DNA of 64,000 nt. Source: Bacillota bacterium (GTDB lineage Bacteria > Bacillota > Clostridia > Lachnospirales > Lachnospiraceae). The notes under the pieces are model-generated. The model saw only the letters and a program-made list of their open reading frames with translations. It ran no database searches and was not told the DNA's origin. Every line of letters begins with the position of its first letter. Within the stretch, counting starts at the first letter, position 1. Below, one piece after another: positions 9,510 through 18,320 of this stretch. The DNA lies in assembly GCA_023409535.1 (NCBI GenBank), contig JAEYGZ010000027.1, positions 186,001-250,000 of the forward strand, in the 5' to 3' direction. Both the position numbers and the translations under genes were made by a program.

Positions 9510-11567
9510 ATGAAGAAAATCGGAGTAAAAAGCAGATTAGCTGTCTTTGAAAAGGTATCCACAATAAAAGCGAAGCTTATGGCCTCTTTTATGATAGCGA
9601 TAGCGTTAATTCTTATTCTTGGAGCAGCATCTTACCAGAAGGCTGCAACGGCAATCAGAAAGAATTACATGGCGTCAACAAGCCAGACGCTGAATATGAC
9701 CGGTGAATATCTGGCTTTTGGTTTCAATTCGATTCAGGATACCGCTACCCAGATGATAAATGACAGCAATATAATCAGTTATTTTTCCAATATGTACGGA
9801 TCGGATAACATTAAAATTAACAATGCAAAACAGTCAATTTCAAAGCTGCTGTCATCAAAAAGTGTTACGGATGATTTTATCGGAAATATATATCTGTTAT
9901 CGGACAAGGCAGAGTCGATGTCCACGAAAAAGATAAGCTTTAGCGGTATCTATGCAGACTTTAAGGAAACAGCACTCGGTACAAGACTGCAGCAGAATAA
10001 AATGGATGTGATATGGAGCGGAAGGGATGCTTATCTGGATGATAGACTTGGTACGGGTGCCTCCGATTATTCGGTGCGTCTGATCAGAAATATTGCTTCG
10101 GTGGATGGGCTTCTTATTATTGATATCAGTTCCAAAACGATAGAAGCTATTTTGAAAAATATTGAATTTGAGAAATCGGGAATGCTTGGCATTGTAACCG
10201 CAGACGGAAAAGAAATTACAGGCAGCGGCGACAAAGAGGCTGTCTTCTTTGATAAGGCATTTTATCAGGAGGCTCGGGAATCAGGAGAAAAAAGCGGTTC
10301 GAACTATGTGGATTATCATAATGAAAGGTACCTGTTCATGTATACTAAAATCGCCGATACGGGTGCGATGATCTGCGCGCTGGTATCTGAGGGTACAATT
10401 TCGGAACAGGCGGCCGATATCAGGCTCTTTTCCATGGTCATTGTTATTCTTGCCTGTATTATTGCAGTTTTCAACGGTGTTACAATTACAAGCAGCATCA
10501 ATAAGGCGATTAAAGGGATGATAACCGTGTTGAAGAAGGCTTCGGTAGGTGATTTGACCGTGGTTTTTCCATCCAAAAGGAAGGATGAATTCCAAATATT
10601 GATTAATGAGATACAGAACACCCTTTCTAATATGAAGGCGCTGATATTCGGAGTAAAATCCTTAAGCAATGAGGTTATGGCATCCTCCGCCAGAGTTGGG
10701 GAGACAACGGCATCCTTTCAGAGAGCAACTGAAAATATCTCCGATGCGATGAGTGAAGTTGAACAGGGGATTGTACAGCAGGCGAAGGATGCGGAGGGAT
10801 GCCTTACCGAGATGGAGAACCTGTCCCGGAAGTTAATATTAATCAGTGACAATACCAAAGAAATCAGCAGAATTACCGAGCAAACAAGGGAAAGCATTCA
10901 GGAAGGGACACAGTGTACGAAAAAACTGAATGAGCAGACACAGACTACCATACAGATTACCACAGATATTGTCAGAAGAGTTGAGCAACAGGCGGAGAAA
11001 TCACTATCCATAAATCAGATATCCAATGTGATCAGTGATATAGCAAATCATATCAATTTGCTTTCGCTGAATGCCTCCATCGAAGCAGCCAGAGCAGGGG
11101 AATTTGGGAGAGGCTTCGCTGTTATTGCAAATGAAATCAGAAGCCTGGCAGATCAGTCAAAAAGATCGGTAAATGAGATCAAAACGATTATCGGCAATAT
11201 TCAAGGGGATGCGAAGGATACCATGGAAATAGTACGTAAGGCGGAGGGAGTACTGCAGCTGCAGGAAAATGCAGTAACGGAGACCACTTGCTCATACAGC
11301 AGCATTAATCATAATGTGGAGGAATTGGTGGTCAATTTAAATTATATTACTGATACCATTGAAAACATTGAGGAATCAAGGGTAAGCACATTAGGAGCTG
11401 TCGAGAGTATATCAGCAGTTCTGGAGGAGATAGCAGCGTCCTCAAACACAGTGAATCAGGCTTCAAAGGAGCAATTGGCATCGGTAGATTCTCTGGGTGG
11501 GTCTTCGGAGGTATTATCCGAAAATGCCGGTAAGCTATTACATGCAGTTGATAAGTTTACGGTGTAG
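9510..11567 (+). CDS. Methyl-accepting chemotaxis protein
   Basis: 685 residues with AGGAG upstream. Short cytoplasmic start, membrane helix about 22-42, an extracellular Cache-like sensor of about 255 residues, a second helix about 303-325, HAMP, and a long signalling coiled coil. The conserved hairpin tip reads IEAARAGEFGRGFAVIANEI (about 523-542), a close match to the canonical IEAARAGEQGRGFAVVA. It relays ligand binding to CheA/CheW. Its place between a sugar two-component system and sugar transport genes suggests chemotaxis to the same carbohydrate. It is probably a single-gene unit: a terminator precedes it and the next gene is on the other strand. Confidence 0.93.
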   Translation: MKKIGVKSRLAVFEKVSTIKAKLMASFMIAIALILILGAASYQKAATAIRKNYMASTSQTLNMTGEYLAFGFNSIQDTATQMINDSNIISYFSNMYGSDNIKINNAKQSISKLLSSKSVTDDFIGNIYLLSDKAESMSTKKISFSGIYADFKETALGTRLQQNKMDVIWSGRDAYLDDRLGTGASDYSVRLIRNIASVDGLLIIDISSKTIEAILKNIEFEKSGMLGIVTADGKEITGSGDKEAVFFDKAFYQEARESGEKSGSNYVDYHNERYLFMYTKIADTGAMICALVSEGTISEQAADIRLFSMVIVILACIIAVFNGVTITSSINKAIKGMITVLKKASVGDLTVVFPSKRKDEFQILINEIQNTLSNMKALIFGVKSLSNEVMASSARVGETTASFQRATENISDAMSEVEQGIVQQAKDAEGCLTEMENLSRKLILISDNTKEISRITEQTRESIQEGTQCTKKLNEQTQTTIQITTDIVRRVEQQAEKSLSINQISNVISDIANHINLLSLNASIEAARAGEFGRGFAVIANEIRSLADQSKRSVNEIKTIIGNIQGDAKDTMEIVRKAEGVLQLQENAVTETTCSYSSINHNVEELVVNLNYITDTIENIEESRVSTLGAVESISAVLEEIAASSNTVNQASKEQLASVDSLGGSSEVLSENAGKLLHAVDKFTV

Positions 11568-11590
11568 GTTCCTGCTGACGGCAGCGATGA

Positions 11591-12571
11591 TTATGTAGTA
11601 TCACGCTCAATGAAGGAAACAGGCAGTACAAGGCTCTCAGGTATACTTCCGGTAGTGGAATACCGGTGGATTCCATTCATGGCGCAGCGGCATATTTCTT
11701 TGATCGGTTGATGAATGGTTGATATGGAGGGGGTGCATAAGGATGCCAGATCCGTATCATCGTAGCCTATCAGCTTAATCGTTTCGGGAATTTTTATATG
11801 ATGCTTGCTGCAGTACTGGAGAATCTGGGCAGCAATAATATCATTCGAGGTAAATATGCCGTCCACCTGCGGAGCAGCTTCGAATAATCCTGCCACAATC
11901 TCCTGATAATCCATGGAAAAGAATCGTTCTTCGGTGGCATCAAGAAACAAGGGAGGCATCACTTTACCGGCCGTGCAGGTATCTGAAAAGCCGATGAAGC
12001 GTTTATTGGCTTCTAATTCAAGCTCCGCGCTGCCGCTGATATAAGCGAGGGACTTGCAGCCCTTATTGATCAGGTGCGTGGCAGCCAATACACCTCCTTG
12101 ATAATTGTCCGAGCAGACAGACGGTATGCTGGGAGACAGGATCCTGTCTATGGATATCAGGGGTGAATCTATTATTAAGTGGCGATGTAAATCCTGGGTA
12201 CGGCTGGCGATGATGATCCCTGCTACCTTATTGGCTTTCAGCATGCCAAAGTATTCTATTTCCTTTTCTGTTTCATGGTTTGATATGCAAAGCAGGAGCT
12301 TATACCCCTTTTGTACAGCAAAATATTCAGTATATTCGATGACCTGACTGTAAAAAAAGTTTTTTGCAGACGGAACAATCAGACCAATGAAATTACTCTT
12401 CTTTTTCGTCAGGGATTGGGCTATTTCATCCGGATGATAATCCAATTCCTTCATTGCGGCAATCACTTTATTCCGTGTTTTGTCACTGATTTTTGTGCGG
12501 TTGTTCAGCATACGTGATATTGTGGTGACGGAAACTCCGGCAAGTGTTGCCACATCAACTAAAGTAGCCAT
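11591..12571 (-). CDS. LacI-family transcriptional regulator
   Basis: 326 residues. The N-terminal helix-turn-helix (TLVDVATLAGVSVTTISRML, residues 3-22) and hinge (IAQSLTKKKSNFIGLIVP) are followed by a periplasmic-binding-protein-like sugar-sensing core ending in SISTIHQPIKE. It is transcribed divergently from the esterase gene at 12700, so the 128-bp gap between them probably contains its operator. An AACGCGTT palindrome before the hydrolase at 13979 could be another site. It probably represses the adjoining hydrolase and transport genes until an oligosaccharide binds. Confidence 0.93.
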   Translation of the reverse strand: MATLVDVATLAGVSVTTISRMLNNRTKISDKTRNKVIAAMKELDYHPDEIAQSLTKKKSNFIGLIVPSAKNFFYSQVIEYTEYFAVQKGYKLLLCISNHETEKEIEYFGMLKANKVAGIIIASRTQDLHRHLIIDSPLISIDRILSPSIPSVCSDNYQGGVLAATHLINKGCKSLAYISGSAELELEANKRFIGFSDTCTAGKVMPPLFLDATEERFFSMDYQEIVAGLFEAAPQVDGIFTSNDIIAAQILQYCSKHHIKIPETIKLIGYDDTDLASLCTPSISTIHQPIKEICRCAMNGIHRYSTTGSIPESLVLPVSFIERDTT

Positions 12572-12615
12572 AACAATCCTCCCCGCTTTTTGTTAATATT
12601 TTTACATTTTTTTTA

Positions 12616-12644
12616 TTGAAAGTCAATCACTTACACGATATGGA
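12616..12644 (+). promoter_or_regulatory. Candidate promoter of the CE2-like esterase gene
   Basis: TTGAAA, a 17-bp spacer and TATGGA. The -10 is weak. It lies in the gap between the divergent LacI and esterase genes, about 55 bases before the esterase start. Confidence 0.35.
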
Positions 12645-12699
12645 ATAATATCCTGCCTTAATAAGTGAAAATTTATTTGAATCCAGAAAGGAAGATAGT

Positions 12700-13806
12700 A
12701 TGAGACAGTTAATGCTGGGCGAATGCAGGGACAAGATCAGATGGATCGGGAGGACCTACGAAGAGAAGGAGCAGCAGGTGACCTATTTTAACTGGACTGG
12801 TTCCGGTCTTGAATTTGAATTTATGGGGAATTATCTGCTTGCTGAATTTTATGCATATTCTTCCATTGAATACGACGGCATACCGCCGGAGGCTCCTCAG
12901 AGAATTATCTGGCCGTGGATTGCGGTATTCCTGGACGACGAAGAAGAACCGCTGCGGCGGGTGGAAATAAGCCATGAGAAGGAAACGTGCCTTATTTTTG
13001 CAAGTGAGAGAATAGAAACTCACAAAATTAAAATTATTAAGCTTACCGAGAATGCAAAAGGCAAGACCGGCATCAGATCCATTTTTATGGAGGGAACGCT
13101 TAAAGCACTGCGCCCGGATGCAAAGGATAAAAAGTATCTTGAATTTATTGGGGACTCCATCACCTGCGGCTTTGGAAATGAGACGACGGAGCGGGACCGT
13201 TTTTTCTATTCAGGTGAGGAAAACGGCTGGTTATCCCATGCCGCTGTTGCTGCCAGGCTTCTTTGGGCGGATTACAGTATCATCTCTGTCTCCGGAATAA
13301 CGGCAGGGGAGGGAATCGGCCAGGTAAAATGGCCCCTGACACCAATGAATAAGATCTATCCGTATACGGACCGTATATTGGAGGACCTGCTGGGAAGAAA
13401 AAAACCATACACCGAGTGGGTTTTTAAAAGGAGAACGCCGGATATCATAGTAATCAATTTGGGGACGAATGACAGCAGCCTGATTGCATTTGAGGACGAT
13501 AATGCAAGGGGAGAGGCTAATTTTGAGAGGAATTATTGTGCCCTCATCAGAACTGTTCGTGAGCTGAACGGCCCTAAGCCGCTGATTATCTGTGCGCTCG
13601 GACCGATGGATTACTATCTGTATTCAAACATCGAGAAGGCGGTTCATAATTATACCCTTGCATCTGAGGATAATAACATTGCCTGCTTCAGGTATGGAAA
13701 GGCCAGGCTTCATGAAGGCTTTGGTGCATGCGGACATCCCTCTGCGGCAACACAAATCAGGATGGGAACGGAATTGGCGGATTATATCAGAAGCTATTAC
13801 TGCTGA
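12700..13806 (+). CDS. CE2-like SGNH acetylesterase
   Basis: 368 residues, no signal peptide, so cytoplasmic. The N-terminal 130 residues look like the beta-sandwich of carbohydrate esterase family 2. The SGNH hydrolase follows: catalytic Ser153 in FIGDSITCG, the block-III Asn in NLGTNDSS and the catalytic His346 in GHPSAATQ. CE2 enzymes remove acetyl groups from xylo-, gluco- or manno-oligosaccharides. The setting beside an oligosaccharide importer suggests deacetylation of imported sugars. The start is ATG 12700 with GAAAGGAAG upstream. The exact substrate is unknown. Confidence 0.85.
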   Translation: MRQLMLGECRDKIRWIGRTYEEKEQQVTYFNWTGSGLEFEFMGNYLLAEFYAYSSIEYDGIPPEAPQRIIWPWIAVFLDDEEEPLRRVEISHEKETCLIFASERIETHKIKIIKLTENAKGKTGIRSIFMEGTLKALRPDAKDKKYLEFIGDSITCGFGNETTERDRFFYSGEENGWLSHAAVAARLLWADYSIISVSGITAGEGIGQVKWPLTPMNKIYPYTDRILEDLLGRKKPYTEWVFKRRTPDIIVINLGTNDSSLIAFEDDNARGEANFERNYCALIRTVRELNGPKPLIICALGPMDYYLYSNIEKAVHNYTLASEDNNIACFRYGKARLHEGFGACGHPSAATQIRMGTELADYIRSYYC

Positions 13807-13883
13807 CAGCAGGCCTTATATTAGATGGAAGGGCGGTATCGGACTGTATTGTACATATTTGATATGATATATTACTTTATTAA

Positions 13884-13933
13884 TTGCTGTCTATAAGCTA
13901 TGACGGTATATTTTATATTAGAAAACGCGTTCC
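13884..13933 (+). promoter_or_regulatory. Promoter with downstream LacI/cre-like operator
   Basis: TTGCTG (13884-13889), a 17-bp spacer and TATATT (13907-13912) make a reasonable promoter. AGAAAACGCGTTCC (13920-13933) starts eight bases after the -10. It contains the AACGCGTT palindrome with the central CG typical of LacI-family operators and is close to a catabolite-responsive element. Which protein binds is open. Confidence 0.5.
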
Positions 13934-13978
13934 ATAAGAATAATCCTGCAGTGATCGCAGGAATGGAGGAGGAATGAT

Positions 13979-14923
13979 ATGAATTATCAGCAAAACAGAG
14001 AGGTATTGGCGAGGGTTGTGAGAGAACGTACCTCAATCAGGCATGTATCAAAGCATCGCAAGCCTGACGGGAGCCCTGACATTGAGGGAAATCTTAAGCT
14101 ATGGGATACCGTGATGGAAGAGTTTAAGAAAATTTTCCTTTGGGACAACGGGGCACCGGGCTTTGACGAAAGGGATCCGAAGCAAAGCCAGCCCTATATG
14201 GTCTTTGTGCCGGCGGAAGATGCGGGAAGGAACAGGGGAACAATTGTTGTCGCACACGGGGGAGGGTTTCAAACCCGTACCGGCTGCGAAGGCTTCCATG
14301 TGGCTGAATATTTTAACAAAGCAGGCTTTGCTGTTGCTATTCTCACGTACCGGCTTATGCCTTATAGCCGCAGAGACGCTATGGCCGATATGCAGCGGGC
14401 GATCCGCATTCTCCGTGCGAGGAAGGAGGAGCTGGGGATAACGGATAAGGTGGCCGTCATGGGATTTTCGGCAGGCGGCATGCTGTCAGGTAACTGTGCG
14501 ACGCATTTTGATTATGGCAGACCAGAGGAGGAAGACGTCATAGAGCACTTTTCCTGCAGGCCGGATGCGGCTGTGGTCGGCTACGGAGCATTTTCCTTTG
14601 CATCTTTCCCGGGCGGCTTTATGAAAAATCCGATGATAGATCAGAATAAAGCGGAGGAGCTATATCTTTCACCGGAGAAGAATATCACAATAGAGACCCC
14701 GCCCTTTTTCCTGTGGCAGACCAATAGTGATGACCCAAGATTTTCAATGTATCTTGCAAAGGAGCTGGCGGATTTTAATATCCCATTTGAGCTTCACTGC
14801 TTTCCCGGAGGCATTCACGGTCTGGCGTTGGCGGACGGGAACAATGATCTTGAGGAGAGACTGCCGCATGTCATGCACTGGAGTACCTTGTGCGCCGAAT
14901 GGCTGGAGGAGCTGGGTTTTTAA
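13979..14923 (+). CDS. Alpha/beta-hydrolase esterase of the hormone-sensitive lipase type
   Basis: 314 residues, no signal peptide. Oxyanion-hole motif HGGGF (His93), nucleophile Ser164 in GFSAGG, an acidic residue in NSDDPRF (about 250) and catalytic His280 in GGIHG complete the triad. Family members are carboxylesterases, and several in sugar loci are acetylxylan esterases. GAGGAGG precedes the start closely. The serine hydrolase gene follows after about 55 bases, so both probably share the promoter at 13884. The substrate is not readable from the sequence; de-esterification of imported oligosaccharides is the likely role. Confidence 0.85.
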   Translation: MNYQQNREVLARVVRERTSIRHVSKHRKPDGSPDIEGNLKLWDTVMEEFKKIFLWDNGAPGFDERDPKQSQPYMVFVPAEDAGRNRGTIVVAHGGGFQTRTGCEGFHVAEYFNKAGFAVAILTYRLMPYSRRDAMADMQRAIRILRARKEELGITDKVAVMGFSAGGMLSGNCATHFDYGRPEEEDVIEHFSCRPDAAVVGYGAFSFASFPGGFMKNPMIDQNKAEELYLSPEKNITIETPPFFLWQTNSDDPRFSMYLAKELADFNIPFELHCFPGGIHGLALADGNNDLEERLPHVMHWSTLCAEWLEELGF

Positions 14924-14980
14924 TAAAATAAGCAAAGAAAGGATTAGGTTACATGTTGATACATGTCACCGGGTGATAAA

Positions 14981-16486
14981 ATGAAGAGAGTTGAATTTGA
15001 ACGTGTAGCACCGGAAAGTGTGGGTATTCCGTCAGAAGTGATCGGAAGGCTGCTGGACAGACTGGAGAGCGGATTTACCGAACCCCATGGGCTGATGATA
15101 ATGCGCCATGGGAAAATCTGTGCGGAAGGCTGGTGGGCTCCCTATGCGCCGGGCATCCGTCACGGTCTGCAATCCCATACCAAAACCTATGCCGCTACTG
15201 CGGTTGGAATTGCATATACGGAAGGGCTGCTTAAACTGGAGGACAGAATTATTGATATATTTAAAGAGGAGGCACCGGAAGATCCTTCGGAGAATCTCCA
15301 AAAATTAACGGTCAGGGATGTTCTTTGCATGGGCTGCGGAATGGATACGATGCCATACCCTTCAACGGACTGGATCAGGGAATTTCTGGCGACTCCGGTA
15401 AATCATGTGCCGGGCACCACATATATGTACAACAGCACAGGCTCCACCCTGCTTGGTGCAATCGTACGCAAACTAACGGGCCTGGGACTCCATGAATATT
15501 TGAAACCCAGGCTGTATGACAAGATCGGCATTGATTCCGACAATCATCGCTGGATCTATATGCCGGATGGCATGGAGGTCGGAGGAGGCGGTCTTTATGC
15601 AACCACAGAGGATAACCTTCGTTTGATGAAGCTTTATGCGGACGGCGGAATATGGGAGGGAGAGCGTATTCTCTCCGAGGACTACGTAAAGAAAGCAACT
15701 ACGCTGCAGAATGAATCGGCAACCGAGGAGGCACATAATCCGTCAGCCAAGGATAATTTCCTGGGCTATGGCTTCCAGCTATGGATGTGCAAGCCCAGAG
15801 GGGTATATCGGGCCGACGGTGCAATGGGGCAGTTTACGATAGTTGTGCCTGATAAAGATTTGATTATCGCCATCACAGAAAACGCGGCAGGTGCTCATTG
15901 GGCACAGGCGACGCTTGACACCATGTGGGAATTCCTGGACGAAATTCCGGCTGCGGATCAGCTTCCGGAGAACAAGGATGCTTCCGAACTGCTGAAGAGA
16001 AGGATGACAATGCTTGCGATCCCTGCACCCCAATATGCCCCCTTCAGTGAATATAGCGCGGAAGTTGACGGAAAGACCTATCAGGTTCAGGAGCATACGT
16101 TTCTGCTGGATAACAGTGCGGCTGCCACTGCGGTATTCATGGGAGGCGCAAAGTTTCCCAAAGGGATTGAGGAATTCAGTTTCCATTTCGGAAAGGAAGG
16201 CTGTACCTTTGAATATCTGCAGGAGGGAGCAAGAAAGAGTGTCTTTGCGGGAATGGACGGAGCATACCGGTATAACAGGTTCGGTAACGGCGCCGTAACG
16301 GCTGCCTTGATGAGCGGAGCCTGGTCGGAGGAGACGGTATTCCGGCTCACCATCCGCTGGGTGGAAACCTGTCATCAGCAGAAGCTTAATTTCATCTTCA
16401 GCGGTGACACGGTAACAATCGAAGAAGAAGGAAGCACCGCATTTTTAAGGAAAATGCCCAAAGCAACGGCAATTCGAAAGAATTAG
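14981..16486 (+). CDS. Serine hydrolase of the beta-lactamase/penicillin-binding fold
   Basis: 501 residues from ATG 14981 (GGGTGA five bases before); an in-frame ATG at 14963 lacks a binding site. The first 340 residues are a class C beta-lactamase-like domain with the catalytic S-x-x-K at Ser65-Lys68 (QSHTK) and the Tyr-x-Asn motif in YMYNSTGS. The last 150 residues form a separate beta-rich domain. No signal peptide is seen, which speaks against a cell-wall or antibiotic role and for an esterase or peptidase acting on an imported compound. It follows the alpha/beta-hydrolase in the same direction. The exact function is unknown. Confidence 0.8.
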   Translation: MKRVEFERVAPESVGIPSEVIGRLLDRLESGFTEPHGLMIMRHGKICAEGWWAPYAPGIRHGLQSHTKTYAATAVGIAYTEGLLKLEDRIIDIFKEEAPEDPSENLQKLTVRDVLCMGCGMDTMPYPSTDWIREFLATPVNHVPGTTYMYNSTGSTLLGAIVRKLTGLGLHEYLKPRLYDKIGIDSDNHRWIYMPDGMEVGGGGLYATTEDNLRLMKLYADGGIWEGERILSEDYVKKATTLQNESATEEAHNPSAKDNFLGYGFQLWMCKPRGVYRADGAMGQFTIVVPDKDLIIAITENAAGAHWAQATLDTMWEFLDEIPAADQLPENKDASELLKRRMTMLAIPAPQYAPFSEYSAEVDGKTYQVQEHTFLLDNSAAATAVFMGGAKFPKGIEEFSFHFGKEGCTFEYLQEGARKSVFAGMDGAYRYNRFGNGAVTAALMSGAWSEETVFRLTIRWVETCHQQKLNFIFSGDTVTIEEEGSTAFLRKMPKATAIRKN

Positions 16487-16546
16487 AACAGCAAAGCGTC
16501 AATAAGGGCTGTGTGCGGTATATGAAATAGCATGCCGGAGCAAGGA

Positions 16547-16576
16547 TTGTACAAAATTGAAGTCCTAAAGTATATT
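16547..16576 (+). promoter_or_regulatory. Candidate promoter of the ABC sugar importer genes
   Basis: TTGTAC, an 18-bp spacer and TATATT lie about 60 bases before the binding-protein gene. The match is moderate, and the AT-rich stretch to 16620 allows other choices. Confidence 0.35.
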
Positions 16577-16637
16577 TTTAAATGCTGCATTTTATATTTT
16601 TGATAAGATTGAGATATAAAAAGGAGGAGGTATTTCA

Positions 16638-18209
16638 ATGAAATTTAAAAGATTTCTATCTGTTTTACTAGCACTTATACTGGTTCTTTCGCTGGCTGGA
16701 TGTTCCGGCGGGAAGAAAGAAGGCCAGTCGGACAAAGCAACACCAACCTCTGCGGCAAATACCGGCGGGTCAGCTGCGGATACAGAGATCACTACGGTAA
16801 AAATAAGCTATCCTGTCATTATGGTGGTTCCTTCCGCTGACGGAACAAAGCAGGTTCAGGATTCCATCAACAGCTATCTGGAGCAAAAGGGGGAGGATGT
16901 CAGAGTTACCTTGGAGCCGATTGATGTATCAACCTATGGCAACCAGCTGGATATGGCGTTGGCAGGAGGAGAAGGGGTTGATATCTACTGCCCGTTTACC
17001 GGATTAACGGAAGCAATTGCAACCAACCAGGTAGTTCCTTTAAATGATTATCTGGACAAGGAATTGAAGGACACTGTTGCATTGATGGGAGAAGAATGGC
17101 TAAAGCCGTCAACCTATAATGGTAATGTTTATGCGATTCCCTGCTATAAGGGTGTGGTTCTGGAGCCATATTTCATTTGCCGTAAGGATATTGTGGACGA
17201 GCTGGGCTTTGATATGGACAGCATTCAGTCTGTGAAGGATATTGAGCCATTGCTTCTGCAGGTAAAGGAAAAATATCCGAATATGTATCCTTTGGTTCCG
17301 ACAGGCGGAAGTGCCGGAGGAAACACTCTGATGATTGACAGTGCCTTAAATGGTGTGCAGGGCTATCAAGTGGACAATTTCGGCTATGGTGCAAGTATTG
17401 TCGGCAGTGATTTAACGGTTCAGAATTATTTTAATACGGACTTTTTTAAAGAAGCCTGCAAGCTTGCATATGACTGGAATCAAAAAGGTCTGATTATGCC
17501 GGATGCGTCACTTTCCTCGGATATGTCCACGGATCTTCTCGGCTCTGAACAGGCTTTCTCGGTTATCACGGGATACGGGTATATTCCGGAAAGCGTGGAG
17601 GCTACCTATAAGAGCAGATGTAGCGGTTTTGATTTTTATGCTAAATCTTTGAATAAGAACTTACTGACCTCAGGAAGTCTGGCAGTTAACTGGAGTATCG
17701 CATATACCAGCCAGAAGCCGCAGGCTGCGGCAAAGGTATTGAATTTGCTGTATACCGATGAATTTGTTCTTAACTCGATCATCTTCGGCATCGAAGGGAC
17801 GGATTATGTGAAAAACGATGATGGTACCATATCTTATCCGGAAGGTCTGGATATGAATACGGTTCCTTATACGGCAGCACTTTCCTGCGGCATTGTGGGC
17901 AATATGTTTAAGCAATATGCATTAAGAGGCAATACCGATCCGAAGGATGTGGAGTATATGCTGCAGAATAATGCGGATGCAAGATATTCAGCAGCCTTTG
18001 GCTTCCATCTGGATGCGGCAAATCTCACCTCCCAGTGTTCCGCGGTGGATAATGTGATTCAGCAGTATCAGTACTCATTACTATGCGGCGAAGTTAATCC
18101 GGACGACGTTATTCCCCAGTTTATATCAGCCATGGAAGCAGCAGGGGTGAACGATATCATAACGGAAGCGCAAAAGCAGCTGGATGCATGGGCGGCAGAA
18201 AATAAATAA
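16638..18209 (+). CDS. ABC sugar importer, solute-binding lipoprotein
   Basis: 523 residues. A lipoprotein signal peptide ends in LSLAGC (Cys22), followed by a Ser/Gly/Thr-rich linker and a family-1 extracellular binding domain. Its size and position before LplB- and YtcP-type permeases match the LplA/YtcQ group, whose characterised members bind oligosaccharides such as aldouronates or pectic fragments. AAGGAGGAGG precedes the ATG. An intrinsic terminator lies between it and the permease genes, a common means of making more binding protein than permease. No ATPase gene is present, so a shared MsmX-type ATPase is presumably used. Confidence 0.9.
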   Translation: MKFKRFLSVLLALILVLSLAGCSGGKKEGQSDKATPTSAANTGGSAADTEITTVKISYPVIMVVPSADGTKQVQDSINSYLEQKGEDVRVTLEPIDVSTYGNQLDMALAGGEGVDIYCPFTGLTEAIATNQVVPLNDYLDKELKDTVALMGEEWLKPSTYNGNVYAIPCYKGVVLEPYFICRKDIVDELGFDMDSIQSVKDIEPLLLQVKEKYPNMYPLVPTGGSAGGNTLMIDSALNGVQGYQVDNFGYGASIVGSDLTVQNYFNTDFFKEACKLAYDWNQKGLIMPDASLSSDMSTDLLGSEQAFSVITGYGYIPESVEATYKSRCSGFDFYAKSLNKNLLTSGSLAVNWSIAYTSQKPQAAAKVLNLLYTDEFVLNSIIFGIEGTDYVKNDDGTISYPEGLDMNTVPYTAALSCGIVGNMFKQYALRGNTDPKDVEYMLQNNADARYSAAFGFHLDAANLTSQCSAVDNVIQQYQYSLLCGEVNPDDVIPQFISAMEAAGVNDIITEAQKQLDAWAAENK

Positions 18210-18244
18210 TTAATTCTATAACACAGTATTCTGCATAAGGAATC

Positions 18245-18289
18245 AACCCTGGGATTCTGGTATGATAAAGAACCCCGGGGTTGTTTTTC
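18245..18289 (+). terminator. Partial terminator between binding protein and permease genes
   Basis: AACCCTGGG (18245-18253) pairs with CCCGGGGTT (18274-18282, one G-T pair). GTTTTTCT follows. The transcript is probably only partly stopped, since the permease genes lie directly downstream. Confidence 0.75.
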
Positions 18290-18320
18290 TACTATATTCA
18301 TTCATAAAAGGAGGTAAAGG

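Noticed and set aside
15779..16375. 198-codon open frame on the minus strand
   Set aside because: It lies wholly inside the beta-lactamase-fold hydrolase gene, has no binding site, and its composition is that of an antisense shadow.
14981..16486. Antibiotic-resistance beta-lactamase
   Set aside because: SxxK and YxN are present but there is no signal peptide and the gene sits among sugar esterases; a cytoplasmic hydrolase is more likely.
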